Assembly (NCBI RefSeq): GCF_000381905.1
Contig: NZ_KB907261.1
Location: 1-64,000 of the forward strand
Origin: Paenibacillus fonticola DSM 21315
GTDB lineage: Bacteria > Bacillota > Bacilli > Paenibacillales > Paenibacillaceae
Reading direction: 5' to 3'
DNA length: 64,000 bases
The translations under genes and the position numbers were made by a program. Below are positions 1-8,449 of the stretch, piece by piece (the stretch's first letter is position 1; every line of letters starts with the position of its first letter). Below the pieces are notes generated by a model. The model was not told the origin of the DNA, ran no database searches, and saw only the letters and a list, made by a program, of their open reading frames with translations.

Positions 1-167
1 GAAAGGGGATCGGCTGGCCCCAGTTCTTTGATGAGTTTACGAAGTGCCGCCGCCGAATGTGGAATGCTCCCGTAATAGCGAGGGGCTTCCCCGGTTGAAT
101 CCGCAATGGCCACCGAAATTTTTGCTTTGGATACATCTAAACCGACGAATTTTGTGATAGACTGCAT
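1..167 (-). CDS. IS110-family transposase, N-terminal part (cut by window edge)
   Basis: The minus strand from an ATG at 167 opens with MQSITKFVGLDVSKAKISVA, followed by an Ala-Asp and a segment ending near KELGPADPLS. GLDVSKxxISVA is the start of the RuvC-like DEDD catalytic domain of IS110/IS1111 recombinases, and the Asp in GLDVS is the first catalytic acid. An AAGGAGAG ribosome binding site lies about 8 nt upstream of the ATG, so the 5' end looks intact. Only 55 codons are in the window, so it cannot be judged whether the gene is complete. These enzymes excise and integrate the element and are guided by an RNA made from a non-coding end. Family call is firm; activity is unknown. Confidence 0.85.
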   Translation of the reverse strand, partial: MQSITKFVGLDVSKAKISVAIADSTGEAPRYYGSIPHSAAALRKLIKELGPADPL

Positions 168-345
168 AGTATCAGCTCTCCTTTGCTATGTAGCTCTGAA
201 ATGGTTGGTCTTTCCACTTTCCATTTTAACCTACGAGATGTAGCAATGTGGAGGGCTGTCTGTTTATCGTTCATCATAGCTAGAATCAAACAACAGAGGC
301 TGATAAGCGTGACTGCGTGGCCATTCGTAAATACTTAGTATAGGA
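168..345 (-). ncRNA. Possible bridge RNA / non-coding left end of the IS110 element
   Basis: This is the non-coding stretch directly upstream of the IS110 transposase start. In the IS110 group (as opposed to IS1111) the 5' non-coding end encodes the bridge or seek RNA that pairs with target and donor DNA; this is established for the family. Here I see no ORF and no obvious terminal inverted repeats, as expected for IS110. The outer boundary of the element cannot be fixed: I placed it before a small imperfect palindrome (TGCAGAA at 346-352 with TTCTGCA at 364-370). RNA boundaries and loops are not resolved, so this is an inference from position. Confidence 0.3.
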
Positions 346-443
346 TGCAGAAATCTGTAAATATTCTGCAGGGTGCAGGACAATATAGCCTTTATTTTCA
401 GGCCTGGGGCTTTCACTGTAACTTTCGGGTAATTAAAGCAAAA

Positions 444-823
444 GGGGCTGTCTCAAAAGTGATAGGTGACTGAGGGCACCCATCTCCATCTTTAGCTCCT
501 CTATAAAACTGTCGGACACGAAGCAGGGACTTAGACTAAATGGAAATCGTGTATCTAATTATGCTCGAAACGAATATTTCAGGGGATTAGATGGATTTGA
601 TGCACCAAAAATCAAAAATCCAGTCCAGGATGACCCTCTTCCCCCTACTAATGACATGAAATCCACTTAAATTTACATTCTCTTCTTTGCTGCCGAAAAT
701 AACTACTATGAATCCATTAAATAAGGGCGGATCACATCAAAAAGCAAAACCATAAAAAAGCTGGATGGAAAACATTGTATTTTTCCACCCAACTTTTTAT
801 TTGGGGGCTTATTAGACAGCCCC
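444..823. mobile_element. 380-bp element with 10-bp terminal inverted repeats (MITE or internally deleted IS)
   Basis: GGGGCTGTCT at 444-453 is perfectly inverted as AGACAGCCCC at 814-823. GGGGCTGTCTcaaaa is typical of ends of IS1182/IS5-like elements in Firmicutes. Near the right end an imperfect hairpin (about 755-800, arms around AGCTGGATGGAAAA and TTTTCCACCCAACTTT) resembles the terminator many such elements carry next to a transposase stop. No transposase remains. An open stretch of about 60 codons on the plus strand (about 483-670), ending NDMKST then TAA, has no start codon and is not recognised. I do not see a clear target-site duplication. Confidence 0.55.
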
Positions 824-857
824 TCTCTCTAGCTTTATCGTCTGTAGTCGCTCTAGC

Positions 858-901
858 CGTTACTTAGTCGTTACTTAGTCGTTACTTAGTCGTTACTTAG
901 T
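858..901. repeat. 11-bp perfect tandem repeat (CGTTACTTAGT x4)
   Basis: Four exact head-to-tail copies of CGTTACTTAGT occupy 858-901. Degenerate copies lie on both sides (CGCTCTTAGC, CGTTACTTAGC). The repeat begins the longer degenerate array that follows, so it may be its youngest, not yet diverged part. It is non-coding, and stops occur in all frames. Confidence 0.9.
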
Positions 902-1246
902 CGCTCTTAGCCGTTACTTAGCCCTTCTGAGTTCTTCCTAGCACTTCCATAAATCCCTAGAACCCCTAGCACTTTCTAGAACTTTCTAGCACTTCCTAGC
1001 ACTTTCTAGTACTATCTTAGCCTACCTGGTACTTCTGAGCGCTTCTTGCGAACACTTCTGAGCACACTTTTTAGCACTTCCTATCCTAGCCCTTCTTAGC
1101 ACCTCTAAGCACTTCTTGCGAGCTCTTTTCAGAGCACTTCTTAGCAACTCTAAGCACTTCTTGCCACACTTCTTAACCTTTCTTAGCGCCTCTAGGCACT
1201 TCTTAGCGAACAGCTTTTAGCGCGCTCCTTAGCACCTTTAGCCTTC
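902..1246. repeat. Degenerate CTTAGCACTT-type repeat array
   Basis: About 345 bp of pyrimidine-rich sequence consist of diverged 9-12-bp units of the type CTTAGCACTTC or CTAGCACTTTC, dozens in a row. A higher-order unit of about 43-44 bp is visible at the right, where TCTTAGCaCCTCTAAGCACT recurs near 1096, 1140 and 1185. The array abuts the stop codon of the sugar permease at 1247. Read on the minus strand it contains in-frame TAA again and again (GGCTAAGAAGGCTAA), so it is not an extension of that gene. No promoter or RNA gene is evident. Confidence 0.8.
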
Positions 1247-2128
1247 TTAGCCCTTAACCGAGCCTGCCACCATTCCCTTCATAATTTGATCTTGCAAGAT
1301 CAAATACACAGCAATGGTAGGTATGACGGCGATAGCCATTGCCCCCATCGTCAGGCTATAATCCGTACCAAAGCCATCCGAGAATAAGGATAAACTTAGC
1401 GGTAGTGTCTTCAGCACCTGTGAGTTAATGAATACAAGGGCAAAAGAAAAGTCATTCCAGAACCGCAGAAACGCTAAAATTGAAATGGTCGCGACGATTG
1501 GACTGCACAGCGGGAAGATCACCCGGCCAAAAACTCCCCACCAGCCATTACCATCGATCATGGCCGCTTCCTCAATTTCCCGCGGAATAGAGGCCATATA
1601 GCCTATAGCTAAAAATACAGCGAGTGGAAGCTCAAATGCCGTGTAAGGTAAAATTAGCGCCCAGTAAGTATCCAGCAGGTGGATCTTATTCATCATTAGA
1701 AATAAAGGCACAAGCGTACTATGAATCGGAATAAGCAGACCTGCCAGGAATAAGGTTACAGCTACTTTCTTAAACCGGAATTCAAATCGTGAGAGCACGT
1801 ATCCGGCAAGAATGCCAAGAACAAGCGTGAGGATGACAGCTGTTATCGTCACAAATGTAGAATTCAGCATCGCCCTTCCCATGTTTCCTAACTTCCACGC
1901 CCGGGTGATGTTCTCTATCATCCAGGCGTGTGGCAGCGAGTAAGGGTTCTTAAAAAAATCTTCATTTGTCTTAAATGCACTAATAAACAACCAATACAAG
2001 GGATACAGCGTAAGAACCGCATATCCGATTAATATCAATTTCCCGAGAACGGATAATCCCTTTAATGCAAGCTTTTTACCGGTGGAATCTATGGCAATAT
2101 TGGCAGCTGTAGTTGTTCTAAGTTCCAC
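1247..2128 (-). CDS. Carbohydrate ABC transporter permease, MalG/CUT1 type
   Basis: A 293-residue inner-membrane protein with six predicted helices. A cytoplasmic N-terminus is followed by a first helix around residues 25-52 (LILIGYAVLTLYPLYWLFIS). The EAA loop that docks the ATPase is seen as EEAAMIDGNG near residue 190. It is the second permease of a CUT1-type importer and sits 17 bp downstream of its partner. The start is GTG at 2128, with GAGGAGG about 9 nt upstream. No ATPase gene is present locally; such importers often use a shared MsmX-like ATPase encoded elsewhere (known for Bacillales, inferred here). The repeat array begins immediately after its stop. Confidence 0.9.
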   Translation of the reverse strand: MELRTTTAANIAIDSTGKKLALKGLSVLGKLILIGYAVLTLYPLYWLFISAFKTNEDFFKNPYSLPHAWMIENITRAWKLGNMGRAMLNSTFVTITAVILTLVLGILAGYVLSRFEFRFKKVAVTLFLAGLLIPIHSTLVPLFLMMNKIHLLDTYWALILPYTAFELPLAVFLAIGYMASIPREIEEAAMIDGNGWWGVFGRVIFPLCSPIVATISILAFLRFWNDFSFALVFINSQVLKTLPLSLSLFSDGFGTDYSLTMGAMAIAVIPTIAVYLILQDQIMKGMVAGSVKG

Positions 2129-2145
2129 TCTCCTTCCCCTCCTCG

Positions 2146-3021
2146 TTATCTCTCTTTCCTTCGAGTCAGGATATAATTAATCCCGATCAGTAAGGCGCTT
2201 ATGATCATGATGATGGTAGACACGGCAGAACCGTATCCATAGCGATAAACACGGAACGTGTTATTATACATATAAGTGGCTAGCAACTCTGTCGATTGTG
2301 CCGGTCCTCCTTGCGTCATCACCATTACATGATCGAACGCCTTCAAGCTTCCCGAGATACAGAGTACCATGGTAACAACCACAGTACTCCAGATCATAGG
2401 CAGTGTTACGTAAAACAGCCTTTTTCTCCCGTATGCTCCATCGATATGAGCCGCGTCGTAAATTTCTGACGATATATTTTGCAACGCTGCAATAAAGATG
2501 ATCATGTAGGGCCCAATATTGCTCCAGTTAATCGGAATTGTGATCGCGAATATGTTCACATGAGGTACGGATAGCCAAGCCCGTGTCCAAGACTCCAGCC
2601 CGACGGCCTCCAAAATGGTGTTGACCAATCCGAACTGCGGATGATAGATATATCCCCAAATCAGCCCTACTACAACAGTTGAAAGAACCATAGGCATAAA
2701 TACTGCCGAACGTATAAAGCGGGAGAAAAACGAGTTCTTGACGAGAACTAAAGCTAAGAGAAGCGCAATAGGAATCTGCCCTATGATTGCCGATATAACT
2801 AGAATCAAGTTGTTTTTTAGCGCTCTCCAGAAAATAGGGTCCTGTAAAATTTCACGATAGTTACCTGCACCAATAAATTTAGATGCTCCGATTCCTTTCC
2901 ACTCGAATACTCCATAATAAGCGGACCAAAAAATAGGAACGATAACAAAGACCACGAATAGAAGCAGCGCCGGAAGCAGGGCTAGTGCAATAAATCCTTT
3001 ACTCCGCAGAGCGGTAGGCAT
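2146..3021 (-). CDS. Carbohydrate ABC transporter permease, MalF/CUT1 type
   Basis: 291 residues with six predicted helices and the binding-protein-dependent transport domain; the EAA motif is visible as YDAAHIDGAYGRK near residue 190. This is the MalF-like half of the channel, pairing with the product at 1247-2128. The ATG at 3021 has a strong AAGGAGGTAG ribosome binding site 8 nt upstream. It is in one transcript with the binding protein, 38 bp upstream. Substrate is not readable from sequence; the YesMN-linked arrangement is often used for plant polysaccharide oligomers in Paenibacillus. Confidence 0.9.
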   Translation of the reverse strand: MPTALRSKGFIALALLPALLLFVVFVIVPIFWSAYYGVFEWKGIGASKFIGAGNYREILQDPIFWRALKNNLILVISAIIGQIPIALLLALVLVKNSFFSRFIRSAVFMPMVLSTVVVGLIWGYIYHPQFGLVNTILEAVGLESWTRAWLSVPHVNIFAITIPINWSNIGPYMIIFIAALQNISSEIYDAAHIDGAYGRKRLFYVTLPMIWSTVVVTMVLCISGSLKAFDHVMVMTQGGPAQSTELLATYMYNNTFRVYRYGYGSAVSTIIMIISALLIGINYILTRRKER

Positions 3022-3059
3022 GAGAAGTCTACCTCCTTATGTTGACTCAAGATAGCCTA

Positions 3060-4385
3060 TTATTGGTTTTTTGACCTTGCCTGTGCTTCTTGAAGCTTCT
3101 TCGCGACACTTTCTGGAGTACCGCCTACCATAATTTCTTGGAGTCCGTTGTTGATCACTTCTGCCGCTTCAGCAGATAAATATGCATCATAGACCGGTGT
3201 AATATTACTCTGCTTAACCAAATTGAAAGCTTTATAGTAAAGTGAGCTTACTTTGGATTCATCAATATCCGTATCATACATCACCATAGAATTGCTCTCT
3301 GCAATCGCCTTCTGTGCTTCCGGGCCGCTAACGGCATAAATAAGCTCGAGGGCCGCGTCTTTCACTGCGCCTTCAGTTCGTGTACTTAAAGCCAGACCGC
3401 CGCCTGCACCGCCGGAAATCGAATTCGCATTTCCTTTGCCTCCTGGAATAGCTGGAAGTACGGTAACATCAACGACATTCATTTGCTCCTCACTTGCTGA
3501 AGCTGCCATATTGGTAAGACTCCAGGCGCCGCTAATCATCATAGCCGCATTGCCTTGGATGAAATATTGCTCTGCTTGCGTATTGTCGATACTGTTTGCT
3601 CCCTCTTGGAAAACCTTTTTGTCAACAAGCTGTTTAAAGTAACCCAGCGCTTCGATGAATTCAGGGTCTGTAAATTCCGCGCCGTTTTGGGCAACAGCAT
3701 TCATAAACCATTCTGTTCCGGTTACACGATCGGCGAGCGAACCAATGATGGTCGACTGTGCCACCCATGGCGCCTTATTCCCTAATGCAATCGGAGTTAT
3801 TTTATTTTCGTTGAAAATATCGATGGCTATCATCATTTCATCCCATGTTGTTGGGACTTTAACATTATATTGCTCAAACAAGGATTTGTTGTAGTAAAGG
3901 ATGGAAGTTGCCGACATCCCTATAGGAGCTGAGTAAATTTTGTCCGGTTCAAATGTATACGGATCAAATGCACCTGGAAGGAACTTGTCTCTCCACTCGG
4001 GATATTGATCAGTAACTTCTGTAATCGGTTGTAATAGTCCGGCATTGTATAATTCCGCAGAATGACTTCCCGCATAGACGAAAAATAAATCCGGGAGCTC
4101 GTTTCCAGCAGCGACTGTGCTTAAACGTTGGCGGTAGCCATCAGGCGGAATTGCTTGTGCATCGAGTTCCACCTCAGGATGTTCCTGAGCAAACTTATCG
4201 ATGAGATCCCTTACCGTCTTGGCCCGCAGGTCATCACCGGCAAAGTTATGCCAGATAGACAGCTTTATTTTCTCTTCTTTCTTGGTTCCGTCCGCCTTGT
4301 TACTGCCACTGCCGCTGTTCCCACAGGCTGCGAGGAACATCGCCATAATCAACAGCAAAAGACTCATTCTTCTGATTGATTTCAT
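3060..4385 (-). CDS. Extracellular sugar-binding lipoprotein of the ABC importer
   Basis: A 441-residue family 1 solute-binding protein. The N-terminus MKSIRRMSLLLLIMAMFLAA ends in the lipobox LAAC, so it is lipid-anchored outside the membrane. The mature protein has the usual two-lobe features, including NAAMMISGAWSLTNM around residue 280. It captures an oligosaccharide and delivers it to the permeases encoded just downstream. AAGGGGGAT precedes the ATG. A gene-free stretch of about 380 bp, partly filled by a MITE-like element, separates it from the response regulator, so it probably has its own promoter controlled by that regulator. Confidence 0.92.
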   Translation of the reverse strand: MKSIRRMSLLLLIMAMFLAACGNSGSGSNKADGTKKEEKIKLSIWHNFAGDDLRAKTVRDLIDKFAQEHPEVELDAQAIPPDGYRQRLSTVAAGNELPDLFFVYAGSHSAELYNAGLLQPITEVTDQYPEWRDKFLPGAFDPYTFEPDKIYSAPIGMSATSILYYNKSLFEQYNVKVPTTWDEMMIAIDIFNENKITPIALGNKAPWVAQSTIIGSLADRVTGTEWFMNAVAQNGAEFTDPEFIEALGYFKQLVDKKVFQEGANSIDNTQAEQYFIQGNAAMMISGAWSLTNMAASASEEQMNVVDVTVLPAIPGGKGNANSISGGAGGGLALSTRTEGAVKDAALELIYAVSGPEAQKAIAESNSMVMYDTDIDESKVSSLYYKAFNLVKQSNITPVYDAYLSAEAAEVINNGLQEIMVGGTPESVAKKLQEAQARSKNQ

Positions 4386-4463
4386 ATTTAATCCCCCTTA
4401 GTTATGCGGAGCGAACCAAAGAACAGCCTTGGTTCATCCAGTAATAATGAATACCTTAGGCAG

Positions 4464-4695
4464 GGTTCAAAAAGTCAGCTTCTTCTGTACCAGAGTTTAT
4501 GACTTACGATGCAGCGACTCCTCCAAATCCTTCAGAAGGTTGAATGAAGCTGGAGGCCGGGGAGTGGTGCTGCATGTTTATGCAGAAACGACTTCAAAAG
4601 AATACGCTTGCAACACCTGCGTAAGCTCCCGGCAGAATGAAGACTCAACGGCGAATATGCCTCTGGATACTTCGTAAAAGATAACTTTTTGAACC
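4464..4695. mobile_element. MITE-like 232-bp element with 12-bp terminal inverted repeats
   Basis: GGTTCAAAAAGT at 4464-4475 is inverted exactly as ACTTTTTGAACC at 4684-4695. The inside is rich in secondary structure: ATGCAGC(g)ACTCC pairs imperfectly with GGAGTGGTGCTGCAT, and a nested hairpin pairs CCTCCA with TGGAGG. It encodes nothing. It lies in the 382-bp interval between the regulator stop (4768) and the binding-protein start (4385), upstream of the binding-protein gene. The rest of that interval shows only the binding-protein ribosome binding site. Confidence 0.5.
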
Positions 4696-4767
4696 TCCTT
4701 CTTAAAGTATAGTGAGGAGGGAAACCGGCTCATAGGGGATATAATTCAGTTGATAGAGGGACTTAAT

Positions 4768-6315
4768 TCAGCTTTTGCTGCGATACTCTGAAGGGGTTTG
4801 ACCCGTAAATTTTTTGAATAAACGATTAAAATACTTAATATCTTCATATCCAATTTGATTTGCGACTTCGCTGATTTTAGCAGGCGTCTCCCTTAACAGT
4901 GCCATCGCTTTGCGCAGCTTGGCCTGCGTAACGAATTCAATATAGTTCTGTCCTGTCTCCCGCTTAAATACTTCGCTAAAATAGTTTGGGTTCATATGTA
5001 CATGCCTGGCTACCTGACTCAGTGAAAGGCTTTGGTCCAGATGATCGTGAATGTAGGCAAGGGCCCGCTGAACCGGACTTATTCCAGAAACCATCAGGCT
5101 GTACTGCTTCATCACTGATTCAAGGTGAACCATAAGCGTCTCTTCCGGCCTGTTCGCCAACGCCAACTTATCTATTTGCTCCCCATGAGGCAGCGGATTT
5201 AAATATCCGATTGAAGATGCGGTGCGTTCCAGCCACCGATAACCCGTGATAAGTAAGGAATGCAAGTAAGCCTGCATCGAACCGGGCGTCGCCTGATCAT
5301 TTTGCTTGATCCGTTCTAAAATATTTCCGATCTCCGTCCGTAAGTCTTCTGTGCTGCCTGCCCGCAGCAAGGAGGAAAGGGCAGCTTCTTCTTCCTGCGT
5401 GCAGACCATGCGCAGCCCTTTGCGTTCACCAAGTTCGTCATAGCGTATACACCGCTCATGACTTAATAGCCAGGCATAGGAGCTAGCTTGTACAGCTGTA
5501 TCAACAGCTTCACGCAGTTGGCGCACATCCTCAACACTCCGGCCGCAAGCGGCGAATGTCTCACATTGGAGCACTTGTCCAGCTTTTTGAATCGCTTGCT
5601 CAACCGGGTTCCATCCTTGATGATTCACTTCGATTTTTACGAGCAGCAGTAAAGATTCATTCCAAGGCAGCCACTCGCTAGGCAGCAGTCCGGTTAACAT
5701 TTCACCAAGCTTGCTATGCAGAACCTCGAGATTGTTGACTTCCCCCAGATCCTCAGTTTGCGCTGAGATAATCCAGATCTGCAGCTGCTGCTGGCCTTTG
5801 ATCGTCCGCAGATGCGGATATCTGTTCCATAGCTCCACTGCCATTTGCTCATCTGGGTTTGAAGCAGAAGTCATTAGTTCTCTTAAAAAGCTGCGGTTCA
5901 CAACAGCTTCCTTCGCCCTTCCCAGTTCATCCACTTGTCTTCGCTGCTCAAGCCGCCCTTTTGCCCGTAGAGCAGCTTGAATGATCTCATCAGGACGGCT
6001 TGTTTTGAGCAGATAATCACTGACTCCTTCCCGCAAGGCCTGCTGGGCATATACAAACTCATCAAATCCAGAGATGACAATCATTTCAGTGTCAGGGTAT
6101 TCCTTCTTAACTTCATGAGCCATCTCCAGACCGTTTTTCCCAGTCATCCGAATGTCTGTAAAAATAATTTCCGGGCGTTCCGCAGGTATGCGCAATAAAG
6201 CCTCCTCCGCCGAGGCGGCCGGCTCCAGTACCGTAAATCCATTAGCTTCCCAATTGATTACGCTGCTTAATCCAGTGCGAATGATCACTTCATCGTCCAC
6301 AATCAGTACTTTCAT
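4768..6315 (-). CDS. YesN-like response regulator, REC plus AraC-type HTH
   Basis: 515 residues from the preferred start. An N-terminal receiver domain (about 1-120) shows the acidic VDDE pair and the phospho-accepting Asp in FTDIRM. The middle region is of the kind found in YesN proteins and has no clear motif. The C-terminal ~100 residues form an AraC/XylS double HTH (LSLSQVARHVHMNPNYFSEV, then ISEVANQIGYEDIKYFNRLF). It is expected to activate the importer genes at 4385-1247. Three Met codons cluster at the start; ATG 6315 is favoured because AAAGGAG lies 9 nt upstream, whereas the ATGs at 6324 and 6321 touch or nearly touch it. Confidence 0.9.
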   Translation of the reverse strand: MKVLIVDDEVIIRTGLSSVINWEANGFTVLEPAASAEEALLRIPAERPEIIFTDIRMTGKNGLEMAHEVKKEYPDTEMIVISGFDEFVYAQQALREGVSDYLLKTSRPDEIIQAALRAKGRLEQRRQVDELGRAKEAVVNRSFLRELMTSASNPDEQMAVELWNRYPHLRTIKGQQQLQIWIISAQTEDLGEVNNLEVLHSKLGEMLTGLLPSEWLPWNESLLLLVKIEVNHQGWNPVEQAIQKAGQVLQCETFAACGRSVEDVRQLREAVDTAVQASSYAWLLSHERCIRYDELGERKGLRMVCTQEEEAALSSLLRAGSTEDLRTEIGNILERIKQNDQATPGSMQAYLHSLLITGYRWLERTASSIGYLNPLPHGEQIDKLALANRPEETLMVHLESVMKQYSLMVSGISPVQRALAYIHDHLDQSLSLSQVARHVHMNPNYFSEVFKRETGQNYIEFVTQAKLRKAMALLRETPAKISEVANQIGYEDIKYFNRLFKKFTGQTPSEYRSKS

Positions 6316-6415
6316 TGTCATCATCTCCTTTGCAGCATTGCTTGTTTGCTGTAGAAAACGCGTTCTGCCCCTTGATTATTTCGTGTTCAGAGGAAGACTT
6401 CTTGAACACCGCCCG

Positions 6416-8185
6416 TTAGTTGTTTGCGCTCTCTGTGCAGGGGATCGTAAACATGACGCGAGTTCCCTTTCCTTCTCTACTATCGATATGCAGCCCTGCT
6501 TCCTTGCCGTAATGAAGCACCAGCCGGTTATGAACGTTACGCAGCCCATACCCGCCATGAACGGAATGCTCTTTCTTATGATCCGGATGCTCCGACAATT
6601 GAGTGCGAAGCCATTTCAAACGCTCAGGCGTTATCCCGATGCCATCGTCTGTAACGGTAAAATGAATGCCTTGCTCATCGCACTCGGCTGAGATCGTAAT
6701 ACAGCCTTGTTCTTCCCGCTTCAATATGCCGTGAAGCATGGCATTCTCTACCAATGGCTGAAGCAGAAGCTTCAATGTGAGCTGCTCCTGTATAGCTGCA
6801 CTTACATTGACCTGAAATAAAAATTTATTCGGATACCGAATGGATTGAATGCTTACATAATTTTTGACATGGATGATTTCTTGCTCGATGGAGCAATATT
6901 CTTGACCGTTATTCAGACTAAACCTTAAAAAGTCGCTCAATGAGCCTACCATTTCCGCTATTTTATTATCGTGGTTCATAAGAGCCAGCCAATGAATTGA
7001 AGATAGCGTATTGTACAGAAAGTGCGGATTCATCTGAATTTGCAGGGCATGCATATCCGCTTCTTTTTTAAGCGATTCATTCCGCTTCACTTCGTCCGTT
7101 AATTTGACAATCCGGGAGCTGAGCTTGTTATAGCTTATAATCAGCTGGCCCACTTCATCGATGGATTTCACAGGAATGGCAGGCAAAGACTCCTCTGGGC
7201 TCTTATGCTTAAGAAAGCTAGTTAGCTGGGACAACGGATTCGTTATTTTCTGGATAATAAAGAGCACGAAAATGATAACAAACAGGATTGCGGCCGAGAC
7301 GGCTACGGCCGTCAAAGTAAGGAAATAGCGGTTTTGCGAACGATATTCTTCAGATGGAATAATTCCAACCAGCTTCCAATTTCCACTGGACATCGTTTTG
7401 TAGAGAATCGTTTTCTTCTCAGCTCCTTCCCCGTAGTCCAGAAACCCGCTCACGCCTTCGAACGGTCCAATGTCCGGATAATAATCCGAGATTAAAAAGT
7501 TTGTTTCCCATTCAGGCGGTCCAGCCAGAATCCGATTCTGCTCATCGAGAAGCAGTACAAATCCGCTTTTCTCCAAAACCGCTTGCCTGATTTCCCCTGC
7601 AATAACAGCTTGATCGAGATTAATTTGCTCTTTGCCAATCAATTTGTACTTGTCTGTACTGCGAATCGGCCTGGAGAGCGTAATGACCTTGCGGACTCCA
7701 TCGAAGGACCACTGCTGGTGTACACCCGACCACCATTTGGGCTGCTCATCATAATAATCAGGAACGGATTCGGTAATATCAATGAAATCAGATCCGGTTA
7801 ATGACTTATGTGAAATAGGCGGTTTGGCGCCCAAGGGTTCAATAATAATATTCGCAATGTAATCTTTGGAGAATGCCAGATTCGTCAAGAAATTGATGAT
7901 CGACGTTTGCTGGACAAAGTCGCCCTCAGGCGACTTTAAATAATTCTGCACCCCATTGTGTCCGATTAGAAATAAGGACATGTTCTCTACATCCTTGACC
8001 ATCGTCGCCAAATAAGCTTCCAGCTGGCGCAGCGTATTCATCCCCGATATTTTGGCCTTCTCCTCTGTAAGGTCTGACGCTAAGTTATAAGAGAACAATC
8101 CAAGAAACAGCAGGGGAACTAGTGTTGCTATAATGATTAAGATTGATAACTTATGTTTAAGAGATTTTCCCAGCCACCTTTTCAT
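6416..8185 (-). CDS. YesM-like sensor histidine kinase
   Basis: 589 residues. Helix 1 is around 13-35, an extracellular sensor of about 240 residues follows, then helix 2 (FLTLTAVAVSAAILFVIIFV), a HAMP linker, a His_kinase domain with the phospho-accepting His in NPHFLYNTLSSIHWL, and a HATPase_c domain with the N box (LLLQPLVENAMLHGI), DDGIGI and GGYGLRNVHNRL. This is the LytS/YesM architecture used to sense extracellular sugars, often through the binding protein. The gene is first of the five-gene cluster; a GGGGTGTGAG ribosome binding site precedes ATG 8185. The response regulator gene begins 100 bp after its stop. Confidence 0.92.
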   Translation of the reverse strand: MKRWLGKSLKHKLSILIIIATLVPLLFLGLFSYNLASDLTEEKAKISGMNTLRQLEAYLATMVKDVENMSLFLIGHNGVQNYLKSPEGDFVQQTSIINFLTNLAFSKDYIANIIIEPLGAKPPISHKSLTGSDFIDITESVPDYYDEQPKWWSGVHQQWSFDGVRKVITLSRPIRSTDKYKLIGKEQINLDQAVIAGEIRQAVLEKSGFVLLLDEQNRILAGPPEWETNFLISDYYPDIGPFEGVSGFLDYGEGAEKKTILYKTMSSGNWKLVGIIPSEEYRSQNRYFLTLTAVAVSAAILFVIIFVLFIIQKITNPLSQLTSFLKHKSPEESLPAIPVKSIDEVGQLIISYNKLSSRIVKLTDEVKRNESLKKEADMHALQIQMNPHFLYNTLSSIHWLALMNHDNKIAEMVGSLSDFLRFSLNNGQEYCSIEQEIIHVKNYVSIQSIRYPNKFLFQVNVSAAIQEQLTLKLLLQPLVENAMLHGILKREEQGCITISAECDEQGIHFTVTDDGIGITPERLKWLRTQLSEHPDHKKEHSVHGGYGLRNVHNRLVLHYGKEAGLHIDSREGKGTRVMFTIPCTESANN

Positions 8186-8232
8186 GTCTCACACCCCGAT
8201 CATAATTAAACAAAACGAATAAGCATCTCCAA

Positions 8233-8248
8233 GGGGAAACGCTTCCAT
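8233..8248 (-). promoter_or_regulatory. cre-like site (CcpA) upstream of the sensor kinase
   Basis: On the minus strand the sequence ATGGAAGCGTTTCCCC matches the Bacillales catabolite-responsive element pattern WTGNAANCGNWNNCW closely and has palindromic GGAA/TTCC arms. It sits about 50 nt upstream of the kinase start and just downstream of a TATAAT-like -10 (minus strand, 8261-8266). That is a classic position for CcpA roadblock repression. I could not find a good -35 for that -10. Family knowledge supports glucose repression of such sugar systems; binding itself is inferred. Confidence 0.5.
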
Positions 8249-8411
8249 TTAAAATTTATCATTATAAGGATATATATTCCACTTGGGCCTTATGGTAACA
8301 TATTCGCCGAACAGGGTATACCCCCACTTAACTATTCTCTTCCTCCAACATAGGTCACTGTCCCTAGAAGACAGGCTTGCATCGTAGGGTGATCCCATAC
8401 TGGCCGCATAC

Positions 8412-8449
8412 GAAAAAACCATCCTGCTACTTCAGCAGAACGGTTTTTC
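8412..8449 (-). terminator. Intrinsic terminator overlapping the end of the MBL gene
   Basis: On the minus strand AAAAACCGTTCTGCT pairs with AGCAGGATGGTTTTTT around a short GAAGT loop, with a run of six T. The left arm contains the last codons and stop of the metallo-hydrolase gene, so the gene ends inside its own terminator. Confidence 0.8.

Noticed and set aside
6152..6691. A 179-codon plus-strand ORF across the end of the kinase and start of the regulator
   Set aside because: It is antisense to two well-supported genes, has no domain and no ribosome binding site.
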